From contig CP132907.1 in assembly GCA_031446105.1 (NCBI GenBank), forward strand, positions 62,001 through 126,000: a stretch of DNA of 64,000 nucleotides, given 5' to 3'. This DNA is from Arsenophonus sp031446105 (GTDB lineage: Bacteria; Pseudomonadota; Gammaproteobacteria; Enterobacterales; Enterobacteriaceae). How positions within the stretch are numbered: position 1 is the first letter of the stretch; every line of letters starts with the position of its first letter. This document shows, in pieces, positions 10,077 to 21,123 of the stretch. The translations under genes and the position numbers were made by a program. The notes beneath the pieces were generated by a model. It had not been told where the DNA came from. It made no database searches and saw nothing but the letters and a program-made list of their open reading frames with translations.

Positions 10077-10346
10077 TTGTTAGAATTATTAAAATTACGT
10101 AAAAAAATAGATAAAATTGATACATTATTATTAAAATTATTAGCAAAAAGAATAAAATTAGCAACGATAATTGGCGAAATTAAATGGAAAAAAGGATTGC
10201 CAATTTGTGAAAGAGAACGTGAAAATAAAATTTTGGAATTACGACGTAAAGAAGCACAAAAAATAGGTATTTCAGCTGATTTAATAGAAGATATTTTACG
10301 TCGTATTATATGTGAATCTTATAAGTATGAACAAAAAAAAATATAA
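10077..10346 (+). CDS. tyrA: Free-standing chorismate mutase, the N-terminal domain of TyrA
   Basis: An 89-aa AroQ-type chorismate mutase (chorismate to prephenate). It aligns with the first ~90 residues of the E. coli TyrA fusion rather than PheA: LRKKIDKIDTLLLKLLAKR, then GLPICERERE and the diagnostic LIEDILRRIICESY (E. coli LIEDVLRRVMRESY). Conserved active-site positions, such as the N-terminal Arg and the Lys/Arg of the KRI/EIK segment, are present. The prephenate dehydrogenase domain is missing: a TAA ends the frame at the domain border and the DNA after it is non-coding. The start is TTG with AAGG ten bases upstream. Its place after rplS matches E. coli tyrA. Intact codons with no internal stop suggest a selected mini-enzyme, but a recent remnant is possible. 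Confidence 0.82.
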   Translation: MLELLKLRKKIDKIDTLLLKLLAKRIKLATIIGEIKWKKGLPICERERENKILELRRKEAQKIGISADLIEDILRRIICESYKYEQKKI

Positions 10347-11246
10347 ACATGTATTTTTTTATTTTTATGATAAATTTATTAAATAAAATTTTTTATTTTT
10401 ATTTTTTACTAATATTTATTTAAAAATTTTTTATTGTCTCTTAAAGTATATTGTGCAGTAATATTTTTATAAGTGATAATACGTTTATTTTACTTTAAGT
10501 TATTTTTTTCAAAAATTAAATTATTTTTTCTCAAAACAATAAATATTTATATTTGTTAATTATTAATTAATAATTATTATAAAGTTTTTAAAATTTTATT
10601 GCTTGTTATTTTTTATATATTTTTTTAGAGAACATCTTTTGAATATAAAATAAAATTACATTATGTAAAATTAGCAAAAAATTTAATTATCTATATTTGA
10701 TTTTAAAAATTATATTTTTATTGATTATTTTTACTTGGTTTATCAAATTTAAAAAAAATAAATATTAAAATAAAAAGATATCATTTTATGCTATATACTT
10801 ATATTATATATAAATTTAATTTTTTATTTTATATATAAACAAACAATAATTTTATTAAAAAATATTTTAATTTTTATCTGTATTATTATTCTTTTTGTTT
10901 TAAAAGATCTTTAAAATAAATAATTATCAAATATAAAATTACATTTTTTTAATTAATGAAAATCTGGTAATTATTTCTTTATAACTATTTTCTATTATAA
11001 ATAATTTTTTTTGTAGAAATTTTTTATGATTTTTTTTAAATATTAAAAATTTTTATCATTTTTTTAAAAAAAATAATTATCTGTTAATTCATAAATGATA
11101 TTTTAAAAAATTTAAAATTTTTAATAATAAATTTATTATATGTATTAAAAAATAAAAATGTCTTTATTATTTTTAATTATTTTCTAAATTAAGAAATATG
11201 TATTTTTAAATATAATATTTTATTTTTTTAGATTATTTCATATTTT
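10347..11246. other. AT-rich gap at the pheA/raiA position
   Basis: 900 bp with no convincing coding sequence. E. coli has the rest of tyrA, then pheA and raiA here. I found no prephenate dehydrogenase or dehydratase motif on either strand. Confidence 0.45.
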
Positions 11247-11981
11247 TTATTTTTTAAAAGGATTCAGTATTAATTGAACTACTTTGTTTTTTTCATCTTC
11301 TAAACCTAATTTATCATAGGCGTTTTTCATATAATGCAATGCATTTCTTGTGTATTTGCTTTCTGGAAAATTTTTTAACATCTCTTCAGTGCGATTAATA
11401 ATTGCAATGTAAGCACCACGTTTATTATAATATTGAATAATAGACAATTGATACTTAGCAAGTCTTTCTTTTATTAGGATTAAACGTTTTGCAGCATCCT
11501 TAATATAAACACTATTAGGATAAGAATGAATAATTTGATTAAAACTCTTAAAAGCTGCGATAGCATATTGAGGATCTTTATCAGAATAATCAATACCAAA
11601 AAAATCTTGTAATGCATTTTTGTCTATTTTTTGTGCACTTAATCCTCGCATATATAAAACATAATCAATATTAGGATCATTTGGATTTGAGAGAATAAAA
11701 TTATCAATTGTTTTAATGGCTAATAATAATTCTGATGATTTATAATAAGCATAAATTAAATCTAATTGAGCTTTTTTTTTATATAAACTTAATGGATAAT
11801 TATTATATAATTGTTCTAATAATTTTATAGCTCCTTTATAATTGTATTTTTTTAATTTATCTTGACTGCTTTTGTAAATACTATTTTGAGAATTTTCTGA
11901 TATAATATTATTTCTGGAGCATCCAATAACAAATAAATTAATCGTAATAAGTATTAATAGATATCGTAATTTTATTTTCAT
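11247..11981 (-). CDS. bamD: Outer-membrane assembly lipoprotein BamD (YfiO)
   Basis: Essential lipoprotein partner of BamA in inserting beta-barrel proteins into the outer membrane. The 244 aa match E. coli BamD (245). A lipoprotein signal peptide spans residues 1-20 with lipobox VIGC and lipidated Cys21. Five TPR-like repeats follow, e.g. YNYKGAIKLLEQLYNNYPLS near 46 and AIAAFKSFNQIIHSYPNS near 140. The ribosome site AGGAAA precedes the ATG. It is divergent from rluD, exactly as in E. coli. Its presence shows that outer-membrane proteins are still made. Confidence 0.97.
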   Translation of the reverse strand: MKIKLRYLLILITINLFVIGCSRNNIISENSQNSIYKSSQDKLKKYNYKGAIKLLEQLYNNYPLSLYKKKAQLDLIYAYYKSSELLLAIKTIDNFILSNPNDPNIDYVLYMRGLSAQKIDKNALQDFFGIDYSDKDPQYAIAAFKSFNQIIHSYPNSVYIKDAAKRLILIKERLAKYQLSIIQYYNKRGAYIAIINRTEEMLKNFPESKYTRNALHYMKNAYDKLGLEDEKNKVVQLILNPFKK

Positions 11982-12111
11982 TTATTTATTTCCTATAAAT
12001 ATTTTTATAAAATTTCTAATTTTTGTTTAATGAATTTATATAATAATTATATATTTTAATTAAAAAATAGATATTTCAAATAAAACATAAATTTTTATTT
12101 TATTTATATAT

Positions 12112-13065
12112 ATGTTTAAAAAAATACAACTTAATGCAAAAATATTACCATCACAATTTTCTCAACGTTTAGATCAAGCACTAGTTATTTTATTTCCTAA
12201 TTATTCTAGAACACAGATAAAAAAATGGATTTTAAATAATAGAGTTCAGGTTAATGGTAGATATATAAATATTCCAAAAAAAAAAGTTTTAGGTAATGAA
12301 AACATTTTAATCAATCTTTTGATTGAAAAAAAAATATCTTTAAAAGCAGAAAATATTCCTTTAAATATTATTTATGAAGATAATGCAATACTTGTTATTA
12401 ATAAACCTTCAAATTTAGTTGTCCATCCTGGAATTAAAAATCCAAATGGAACATTATTAAATTCATTATTATTTCATTATCCTAAAATTATTAATGTTCC
12501 TAGAGCAGGTATAGTCCATAGATTAGATAAAGGTACTACAGGATTAATAGTGATTGCAAAAACAATAACTGCTCATTTTAATTTAAGTCAAGCTATAAAA
12601 AATAGAAAAGTTATACGTGAATATGATGCTGTGGTAAATGGTCTTATGCAATATAATGGGACAGTAAATCAGCCAGTTGCTCGTCACCCTATTAAACGTA
12701 TATATATGTTCATTCATAAAGCTGGAAAACCTGCTATTACGCATTATAAAATAGCAGAAAAGTTTCGTATACATACTAGAATAAAATTAAGATTAGAGAC
12801 AGGTAGGAAGCATCAAATTCGTGTTCATATGGCATATATTAATCATCATATAGTTGGTGATCCTGTATATCATGGCTCAATTCGATCATTAAAAGGTTTT
12901 TCTAAATCATTTATAAGAATGCTTAAAAAATTCAATCATCAGGCACTTCATGCTAGAAAGTTGCGTTTGTATCATCCTATAACAGGTAATTTAATGGAAT
13001 GGTATGTAGATCCTCCAGAAGATATGCTGATGTTAATTGATATGCTTAAGAAAGATTCATTGTAA
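12112..13065 (+). CDS. rluD: 23S rRNA pseudouridine synthase RluD
   Basis: Makes pseudouridines 1911, 1915 and 1917 in helix 69 of 23S rRNA. The 317 aa match E. coli RluD (326). An S4-like RNA-binding domain covers about 15-75 (QRLDQALVILFPNYSRTQIKKWI). The catalytic motif RAGIVHRLDKGTTGL has the nucleophile Asp139. The RLETGRKHQIRVHMAY block is also present. No clear Shine-Dalgarno is visible. The last E. coli residues are trimmed. The next gene in E. coli, yfiH/pgeF, is missing. Confidence 0.96.
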   Translation: MFKKIQLNAKILPSQFSQRLDQALVILFPNYSRTQIKKWILNNRVQVNGRYINIPKKKVLGNENILINLLIEKKISLKAENIPLNIIYEDNAILVINKPSNLVVHPGIKNPNGTLLNSLLFHYPKIINVPRAGIVHRLDKGTTGLIVIAKTITAHFNLSQAIKNRKVIREYDAVVNGLMQYNGTVNQPVARHPIKRIYMFIHKAGKPAITHYKIAEKFRIHTRIKLRLETGRKHQIRVHMAYINHHIVGDPVYHGSIRSLKGFSKSFIRMLKKFNHQALHARKLRLYHPITGNLMEWYVDPPEDMLMLIDMLKKDSL

Positions 13066-13669
13066 ATAAGTAAAATAAAAAAATAATATTAATATAAAAT
13101 ATTAATATATTTATTATTTTATTAATAAAAATCTTTAGATTTTTTTTATAAAAATTGTATTTTTAATAAAAAATTTTGAATGGTAAAAATTAAAATTTAA
13201 ATATAAAATATTTATTAATTTTTTATTTATTTTTAAATTGATATTTAAATTAATTGATAATATTTGTATTATAATTTTGTAAAAAAATAATTTTTTTATA
13301 TAAAATTTATTTATTTTTTTAATAAAAATGCTTTTTATACATGTATCGACTATTTTATTTTAAATAAAAGATAAGAAACAAGTATTTTTATTATTAAATA
13401 TTGTAATTTTTTTATAAAAAGATATTTTTTATGATAAAATAAATTTAGATAAAACATTTATTGTTAAATAAATTTTAGTATTTATTTTTATGTAATTTAC
13501 AAAAAAATTATAAGAAAATATTTTGAGAATTAATATAAAGAATAATATTCATATTTTTATAAATTAATAAAATTATTGTATAATAAATATATTTTTTATA
13601 AAAAATGATTTATATAAAAATATTACAATATTTTTTATAGATTTTTTTGATTATCTTTTGGAGATTTTT
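13066..13669. other. AT-rich gap at the yfiH (pgeF) position
   Basis: About 600 bp between rluD and clpB where E. coli carries yfiH. There is no readable YfiH segment. TGGAGA at 13659-13664 is the ribosome site of clpB. Confidence 0.45.
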
Positions 13670-16243
13670 ATGTATTTTGATCGTTTTACAAATAAATTAA
13701 AAGATGCATTAATTAATGCTCAATCTTTAGCGATTAAACAAGATAATCAATTTATTGAACCGGTGCATTTATTGGTTGCTTTATTGGAACAAGAAGAGAG
13801 TATTGTTAAGTTTTTATTGACTTCAATAGGTATCAAAATTAGAAATTTAAATAATCAGTTAAATGATATTTTAAATTCTTTACCACAAGTTCATGGAGTT
13901 ATTTCTGATGTTCAACCATCAAATGATCTTATTCGTCATTTAAATTTATGTGATAAATTAGCACAAAAAAAAGGTGATCAGTTTATTTCGTCAGAGATAT
14001 TTCTTTTAGCAATTTTTGATGCAAAAACTTTTCTTACTGATAAATTTAGAAATTTAAAAATTAGTAAAGAAGATATAGAAAAGGCGATTTTATTAATGCG
14101 TGCTGGAAATAATATTAATAAAAAAAGTGCTGAAGATCAGCGTAATGCACTTAAAAAATATGCAATAGATTTAACTCAAAAGGCTGAAGAAGGAAAACTT
14201 GATCCTGTTATTGGACGTGATGAAGAAATTAGAAGAACTATACAAGTGCTTCAGCGTAGAACAAAAAATAATCCAGTTTTAATAGGAGAACCTGGAGTGG
14301 GAAAGACAGCTATTGTTGAAGGTCTTGCTCAAAGAATTGTTAATACTGAAGTACCTGAAGGTTTAAAAAACAAACGTGTTTTTTCATTGGATATGGGTAG
14401 TTTACTTGCAGGAACAAAATATCGTGGTGAATTTGAAGAACGTTTGAAATCAGTTTTAAGTGATCTCAATAAAAAAGAAGGTAATGTTATATTATTTATT
14501 GATGAACTGCATACTATGGTTGGAGCAGGTAAATCTGAAGGTGCCATGGATGCTGGTAATATGTTAAAACCAGCATTAGCAAAAGGAGAATTACATTGTG
14601 TCGGTGCTACAACATTAGATGAATATCATAAATATATAGAAAAAGATGCAGCATTAGAACGTCGTTTTCAAAAAGTTTATATTGTGGAACCAACTGTAGA
14701 AGATACAATAGCGATTTTAAGAGGATTAAAAGAACGTTACGAATTACATCATCATGTTCAAATTACAGATCCTGCTATTGTCGCAGCAGCGAATTTATCT
14801 AATCGTTATATTTCTGATCGTATGTTACCAGATAAAGCAATAGATTTAATTGATGAAGCTGGAGCAAGTTTGCGAATGCAAATGGATTCTAAACCGGAAT
14901 TATTAGATCGTTTAGAACGTCGAGTTATGCAATTAAAACTTGAACAAGAAGCTTTGAAAAAAGAATTGGATAAAGATAGTAAAAAACGTTTAAAAATGTT
15001 ACAAGAAAAATTAATAGAAAAAGAAAAAGAATATTTGGAATTAGAAAAAAAATGGAATGCTGAAAAAGTAGAACTAACAAATACACAAGATATAAAATCG
15101 AGATTAGAAAATGCACGTATAAGTTTAGAACAAGCTCGTCGTATTAGTGATTTAGCTAAAATGTCAAAATTACAGTATGGAGAAATTCCAGAATTAGAAA
15201 AACAACTTTCATTAGCAACTAGTGTTGAAAATAAACCCATGAAGTTATTACGAAATAAAGTTACTGATATTGAAATTGCAGAAATTGTAGCACGGTGGAC
15301 AGGAATTCCTGTAATTAAAATGTTAAAAAATGAACGTGAAAAATTATTGCATATGGAAGAAGAACTTCATAAATGTGTTATTGGACAAAACGAAGCAGTA
15401 AATGCTGTATCAAATGCTATTCGTCGTAGTCGAGCTGGTTTATCGGATCCTAATCGTCCTATTGGTTCTTTTTTATTTTTAGGTCCAACCGGTGTTGGTA
15501 AAACTGAGTTATGTAAAGCACTTGCAAATTTTTTATTTAATAGTGATAATGCTATAATACGTATTGATATGTCAGAATTTATGGAAAAACATGTTATTTC
15601 AAGATTAGTTGGAGCACCTCCAGGTTATATAGGATATGAAGAAGGTGGTTACTTAACAGAAGCAATAAGAAGACGTCCTTATTCTGTTATTTTACTTGAT
15701 GAAATCGAAAAAGCACATCCAGATGTTTTCAATATTTTATTGCAAGTTCTTGATGATGGAAGATTAACAGATGGGCATGGTCAGACAGTAGATTTTCGTA
15801 ATACTGTTGTTATTATGACGTCTAATTTAGGTTCTGATTTAATTCAAGAACGTTTTGAAACTTTTTCTTATGATAATATAAAAGAAATTGTTATGAAAGT
15901 AGTCGGCCTTAGTTTTCGTCCAGAATTTATTAATCGTATTGATGAAGTTGTTGTATTTCATCCATTAAATCAAATACAAATTAAAAATATTGCAAAAATA
16001 CAATTATCACGTTTATATAAACGATTAGAAGAACAAGGTTATAAAATAACTATTACTTCAGAAGCTTTAGAAAAGTTAGTCGAGATAGGATTTGATCCGA
16101 TATTTGGTGCTCGTCCTTTAAAACGTACAATTCAACATAAGATAGAAAATATGTTAGCTGAAAAAGTATTATCTAATGCACTATTGCAAGGAAAATTGAT
16201 AACACTAGATTTTAAAGAAAATAGTTTTGTTGCTATTCAATAA
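13670..16243 (+). CDS. clpB: Disaggregating chaperone ClpB
   Basis: Hexameric AAA+ unfoldase that rescues aggregated proteins with DnaK. From the ATG at 13670 the product has 857 aa, the E. coli length, and starts MYFDRFTNKLKDALINAQSL. An upstream in-frame TTG (13658) is less likely because TGGAGA fits the ATG. Order: Clp N-domain (1-145), AAA-1 with GEPGVGKTAIVEG near 206, the coiled-coil middle domain (about 410-525), AAA-2 with GPTGVGKTELCKAL near 605, and a C-terminal D2-small domain. Both Walker B motifs (FIDELHTMVGAG; ILLDEIEKAHPD) are intact. The internal start for the short isoform was not examined. Confidence 0.98.
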   Translation: MYFDRFTNKLKDALINAQSLAIKQDNQFIEPVHLLVALLEQEESIVKFLLTSIGIKIRNLNNQLNDILNSLPQVHGVISDVQPSNDLIRHLNLCDKLAQKKGDQFISSEIFLLAIFDAKTFLTDKFRNLKISKEDIEKAILLMRAGNNINKKSAEDQRNALKKYAIDLTQKAEEGKLDPVIGRDEEIRRTIQVLQRRTKNNPVLIGEPGVGKTAIVEGLAQRIVNTEVPEGLKNKRVFSLDMGSLLAGTKYRGEFEERLKSVLSDLNKKEGNVILFIDELHTMVGAGKSEGAMDAGNMLKPALAKGELHCVGATTLDEYHKYIEKDAALERRFQKVYIVEPTVEDTIAILRGLKERYELHHHVQITDPAIVAAANLSNRYISDRMLPDKAIDLIDEAGASLRMQMDSKPELLDRLERRVMQLKLEQEALKKELDKDSKKRLKMLQEKLIEKEKEYLELEKKWNAEKVELTNTQDIKSRLENARISLEQARRISDLAKMSKLQYGEIPELEKQLSLATSVENKPMKLLRNKVTDIEIAEIVARWTGIPVIKMLKNEREKLLHMEEELHKCVIGQNEAVNAVSNAIRRSRAGLSDPNRPIGSFLFLGPTGVGKTELCKALANFLFNSDNAIIRIDMSEFMEKHVISRLVGAPPGYIGYEEGGYLTEAIRRRPYSVILLDEIEKAHPDVFNILLQVLDDGRLTDGHGQTVDFRNTVVIMTSNLGSDLIQERFETFSYDNIKEIVMKVVGLSFRPEFINRIDEVVVFHPLNQIQIKNIAKIQLSRLYKRLEEQGYKITITSEALEKLVEIGFDPIFGARPLKRTIQHKIENMLAEKVLSNALLQGKLITLDFKENSFVAIQ

Positions 16244-17081
16244 TTATATTAAGTATTTTATATAATTTTTTTATTTTTATTTTTTTATAATTTTTAATTT
16301 TGTTTTGTTTATTTGTAAATATTATTTTGATAATCAAATTATGATAATTCTAAATTTTTATGGATTTGAATATTAAAAATAAATATGATATAAATATTTG
16401 CAAAAAAGTTTAATTGATAAGTTATTTATATTTTTTTTGGCTACAATGTTGTTTTATTTATTTCTGAATATATTTTTTATATTTTTTACAGAATATTTTA
16501 ATTTTAAAGTAATACACATAATTTTAAATAGAAAATAATTTTATATAGAATTTATATTTTTTGATTAATATATATTTTTTTAAAACACGTATTTTTTGTT
16601 TGAAGAAAAATAAATTATTTTCTAAGAAGAATGTAAAAAATATTATATAATATTTTAATTGAATATTCTTATCTTTTAAATGGTATTTAAATATATTAAA
16701 AAAATATTGCTTTAATATTTCTTGTATAATAAAATCATATTTATAGAAAATTTTATTTAATTTATTTTTATTTTCATTAAAATAATAGAATTAAAATAAA
16801 TAATTTTATTTAAAAAAACAAAAACAAAAACTATATATCTTCTTTTAATTAAAAAATATTTCATATATATTTATATCAATAAAATTACTGAATTAATTTT
16901 TCACAAGAAATAACAAAGAGATTTATTATAAATTTATTGAAAGTATAATATAAATGATATAATAATGGTTAGTTTAATTTACTTATAGTAAATATTTTTA
17001 AAATAGACCAATATATTTGATTTTTAAATTAATTAACAATAAAATTAGATATTCTAGAATATTAGAAGAAATAATTTAAAA
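16244..17081. other. AT-rich gap, clpB to trxA
   Basis: About 840 bp with no gene. In E. coli rhlB is divergent from trxA and would lie here on the minus strand. No DEAD-box motif is visible. The junction between the clpB and trxA-rho neighbourhoods falls in this gap. Confidence 0.45.
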
Positions 17082-17411
17082 ATGAATAAAAACTTAGTGC
17101 TTAATTTGTCTGATAAAGACTTTCAAATAAAAGTCATAGAAGCAATAAAACCAATATTAATTGATTTTTGGGCAGTTTGGTGTGCTCCTTGTAAAATAAT
17201 TTCTTCTATTTTAGATGAAATAGCCAATCAATATGCACTAAAATTAATTATTGGAAAGTTAAATATTGAAAATAATCCAATTATAACAGCTAAATATAAT
17301 ATTCGTAGTATTCCAACTTTATTACTTTTAAAAAAAGGAATAAAGATTGATGAATATATAGGTTTATTATCTAAAGATCAATTGCAAAATTTTATAGAAA
17401 AAAATATTTAA
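17082..17411 (+). CDS. trxA: Thioredoxin 1, with a CAPC active site
   Basis: Cytoplasmic disulfide reductase serving ribonucleotide reductase and peroxide defence. The 109 aa match E. coli TrxA (109). The active site is WCAPCK at residues 33-38, whereas E. coli has WCGPCK. The cis-proline is in the conserved RSIPTLLLLKKG. The buried Asp lies in ILIDFWA. A weak AGAAGAA precedes the ATG. It is followed by rho, as in E. coli. Confidence 0.96.
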   Translation: MNKNLVLNLSDKDFQIKVIEAIKPILIDFWAVWCAPCKIISSILDEIANQYALKLIIGKLNIENNPIITAKYNIRSIPTLLLLKKGIKIDEYIGLLSKDQLQNFIEKNI

Positions 17412-17854
17412 TTTTTTAAAAATTAAAAAGATTAAAAAAGTAAATAGTATATATTTTAAAAAATTTTTTTTAAATGATGATAATGTAAGGTTGTAATTTA
17501 ATGCATATTTTAATAAGATTTAAAAGATAAATACGTAATTTTTTATATACATTTTTTATAAAAAATGCCGAAAATAAATTAAAAATTCTACCAATTAAAA
17601 GTATAATTTTTATTTTTTTTCGCAGTTAATCTGTGTTTTTATTTTGTTTTATTTTATTTTGTAATAAAAAAATATAAAAAGATATTTGCTTATTCTTTAA
17701 ATTACATATAATTTTTCAACATGAAGTTATATTATAATAAAATTTTAATATTATTTATTAAAAATATTAATTATTATTGATATTATATAAATACATCAAT
17801 AATCTATTATATATAATTTTTAAAAATATACCGCAAGTTTAAGAACCCACCATT
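17412..17854. other. trxA-rho intergenic region (rho leader)
   Basis: 443 bp without a gene. In E. coli this region carries the rhoL leader and attenuation sites. Just before rho (17829-17854) the DNA becomes less AT-rich, reading ACCGCAAGTTTAAGAACCCA, which suggests a constrained leader (inference). No leader peptide could be supported. Confidence 0.4.
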
Positions 17855-19114
17855 ATGAATCTTACCGAATTAAAAAATACGCCAGTTTCTGCATTAATTA
17901 CTATTGGCGAAGGTATGGGATTAGAAAATTTACCTCGTATGAGAAAACAGGACATTATTTTTTCTATTTTAAAGCAACATGCTAAAAGTGGAGAATATAT
18001 TTTTGGTGATGGCGTATTAGAAATTTTACAGGATGGATTTGGATTTCTTCGTTCTTCTGATAGTTCTTATTTAGCGGGACCTGATGATATTTATGTTTCT
18101 CCTAGTCAAATTCGTCGTTTTAATTTACGAACAGGTGATACCATTTCTGGAAAAATTCGTCCACCGAAAGAAGGAGAACGTTATTTTGCTTTATTAAAAG
18201 TTAATGAAGTAAATTTTGATAAACCTGAAAATGCTCGTAGTAAAATTTTATTTGAGAATTTAACACCATTACATGCTAATAGTCGTTTGCGTATGGAACG
18301 TGGTAATGGATCCACAGAAGATTTAACTGCTCGTGTTTTAGATTTATCTGCTCCTATTGGATGTGGACAACGTGGTTTAATTGTTGCTCCTCCAAAAGCA
18401 GGTAAAACTATGTTATTACAAAATATTGCCGCTAATATTGCAAATAATTATTTAGATTGTGTTTTGATGGTTTTGCTGATTGATGAAAGACCAGAAGAAG
18501 TTACAGAAATGCAACGTTTAGTAAAAGGAGAAGTTATTGCTTCTACTTTTGATGAACCTGCATCTCGTCATATACAGGTTGCTGAAATGGTTATAGAAAA
18601 AGCAAAACGCCTAGTTGAACATAAAAAAGATGTTATTATTCTTTTAGATTCTATTACACGTCTTGCTCGTGCTTATAATACTGTGATTCCTTCTTCTGGA
18701 AAAGTATTAACTGGTGGAGTTGATGCCAATGCTTTACATCGTCCTAAACGTTTTTTTGGAGCTGCCCGTAATGTAAAAGAAGGTGGAAGTTTAACAATTA
18801 TTGCTACAGCTTTGGTAGATACAGGATCAAAAATGGATGAGGTAATATATGAAGAATTTAAGGGTACAGGAAATATGGAATTAAATTTATCAAGAAAAAT
18901 AGCAGAAAAACGTGTTTTTCCAGCAATTGATTATAACCGATCTGGTACCCGTAAGGAAGAATTATTAACTTTACCAGATGAGTTACAAAAAATGTGGATC
19001 TTGCGTAAAATTATTCATCCTATGAGTGAAATTGATGCAATGGAATTTTTAATAAATAAATTAGCGATGACAAAAACTAATAATGAATTTTTTGATTTTA
19101 TGAAACGTTCTTAA
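17855..19114 (+). CDS. rho: Transcription termination factor Rho
   Basis: Hexameric RNA-dependent ATPase that ends transcription. The 419 aa equal the E. coli length. The N-terminal helix bundle and the cold-shock-like RNA-binding domain (GDGVLEILQDGFGFLRS near 50-66) are intact. The Walker A motif is APPKAGKTMLLQ near 178-189 and Walker B is VIILLDSITRLAR. The Q- and R-loop regions GKVLTGGVDANALHRPKRFF and GTGNMELNLSRKIAEKRVFP are present. The first ten codons keep nearly the E. coli nucleotide sequence (recalled), which is unusual in so AT-biased a genome. The Shine-Dalgarno is weak. Its presence explains how genes here can end without strong hairpin terminators (inference). Confidence 0.98.
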   Translation: MNLTELKNTPVSALITIGEGMGLENLPRMRKQDIIFSILKQHAKSGEYIFGDGVLEILQDGFGFLRSSDSSYLAGPDDIYVSPSQIRRFNLRTGDTISGKIRPPKEGERYFALLKVNEVNFDKPENARSKILFENLTPLHANSRLRMERGNGSTEDLTARVLDLSAPIGCGQRGLIVAPPKAGKTMLLQNIAANIANNYLDCVLMVLLIDERPEEVTEMQRLVKGEVIASTFDEPASRHIQVAEMVIEKAKRLVEHKKDVIILLDSITRLARAYNTVIPSSGKVLTGGVDANALHRPKRFFGAARNVKEGGSLTIIATALVDTGSKMDEVIYEEFKGTGNMELNLSRKIAEKRVFPAIDYNRSGTRKEELLTLPDELQKMWILRKIIHPMSEIDAMEFLINKLAMTKTNNEFFDFMKRS

Positions 19115-20892
19115 GTGATTTATAATTACTTTTAATTTAAAATTTATAATTGTTTTTAATTTAAATTAAGTAAAAAAATTATTTTTATTATATAAAATTA
19201 ATATTATATTTTATTATAATTTGTCATATTATTTTAATGCAGAGATATTTTTAAAAATATGAATTTATTATAATGATATTTTTTATAAATTTATGTACAA
19301 GTTTTTAAAAATTTTAATTATTTTTTAATAAATTTTTATAAATTTAAATTATCAGAATTTTTTATCGTTTCTTAATAAGTATAAAGATTTATTTTTAAAA
19401 TATTATTAAATATAGAATAAATTTATTTGCATAATATTAATTAATATTATTTTTGCAATAATTAAAAAATTTATTAAAAAAATAAATGTTTTTCTTAAAA
19501 TAAAATGGGTTAATTTTATTAAGTAAAAAAATTTGTTTTTTTATTTATTAAATCTAATAATTTTTTTAAAATTGGTAAGTTATTTTTATTTTTATCTTAA
19601 AATATAATTTTTTAATAATTTATTTTTTAATTTTTTAATGGAATTAGTATTTTTTTATTAAATATATTATAGAATATTTTTTATTTTATATTATAAATAT
19701 TTTAGTATTTATTAATTTTAATTTTTAATAGTTTAAGGTGATTTAATTTATATTTTTTTAAAATATCAGAAAAAATAGTAATTAAGATATGTATAATTTT
19801 TTTATTTATGTTTAAAATAGATTTTTAATCTATTTTATTATATTTTAATTAGTTAATTAACAGTGTGTTTTTATGTTAGTTTAAGATTTTTCTTAAATTA
19901 AAATTTTTATAATTTTGATTAGATTATACTTAATTTTTATATTTTTTTCTAAAATTTTATTTCATTATTCTAATTAATATAAATAATTTTATAGTAAAAT
20001 AATAATTTTCATGGATTATAAGAGATTTTTTATAACATTTTTTTAATTAAAAATTTTAATCATTTAAAATCTATAAAAAATTAAAAAAATAAGTTTTAAG
20101 AATTAAAATTAAAATATTTTATTAAAAATTATTATTTTTATTTATTTTTATATTTTAATTTATTTTTTTTCTTAGAAAATAATTTTAATATTAGTTTTTT
20201 ATAAAAAATATTTGATATATAAATATTATATTTTTTTAAAAATAAATTTTGCTGTATTTTTATTATAGTATTTTCAAGTTTGTAATATTACTATTTGCAG
20301 TGGTTCTTTTATAATATATAATTATTTAATAATTATTACTTAATTTTTTAAAAAATAAAGTAATATTAAAAATAATATTTTTTTTGCATAATTTATTATA
20401 AAATTTTTTATATTTAAAAAAATATTGGTTTAGCTTATTTTTTATCTATAAATAAAAAATTTTATCTATGTGTATTATTATTTATGATATCATAGTTTCA
20501 GTTATATTAAATTCATAAAATTTAAGAAAATAAATAATAAAAAAATTAAAAAAAATTATATTTTAAAATTAATATTATTTTTCTTATATAAATTATTGCA
20601 TATTATTTTTTTTGCTTTATGTTATATTAAAACAGTTTTTAACCCAGAGATTTATTTTTTTCGGTTGATGCTTAATATTACTTTTAATTTATATTTAAAA
20701 TATTATTTTTTATTGATTATATAAAATTTTATGTTAATCATTAATTTTGTTATATTTAATCTAAAAATATTTAATTATTTTTTAAAAACATATGTAATTT
20801 TCTAATTATAGAAAATACTGCACAATTTCTAATAAAATTCATAGTATAAAAATAATTTAATATAATATTGTTTATTTAGATTTTTTTTATTT
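19115..20892. other. 1.8 kb AT-rich gap at the wec cluster position
   Basis: E. coli has the enterobacterial common antigen genes (wecA to wecG) and yifK between rho and the argX tRNA cluster. Here there is only A/T-rich DNA. A slightly less AT-rich patch at 20615-20680 may be debris or part of the tRNA promoter region, but I cannot assign it. Confidence 0.45.
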
Positions 20893-20967
<75 letters not shown>

Positions 20968-21009
20968 TTTTATTTAATATTTTTTTATTTTTTAATTAAA
21001 TGGTTTTAT

Positions 21010-21086
21010 GGTGGCTATAGCTCAGTTGGTAGAGCTCCGGATTGTGATTCCGGTTGTCGTGGGTTCGAATCCCATTAGTCACCCCA
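21010..21086 (+). tRNA. hisR: tRNA-His (GUG)
   Basis: Starts GGTGGCTATAGCTC and ends GTCACCCCA with encoded CCA. The anticodon loop TTGTGAT gives GTG. The extra G at -1 opposite C73, the identity element for HisRS, is present, giving an 8-bp acceptor stem. Confidence 0.97.
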
Positions 21087-21123
21087 ATAATTTATTTTTA
21101 CATTTATTTTGTTTATTTTTTTT

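Noticed and set aside
14806..15240. 144-codon minus-strand frame inside clpB
   Set aside because: Antisense shadow of the well-conserved clpB coding sequence.
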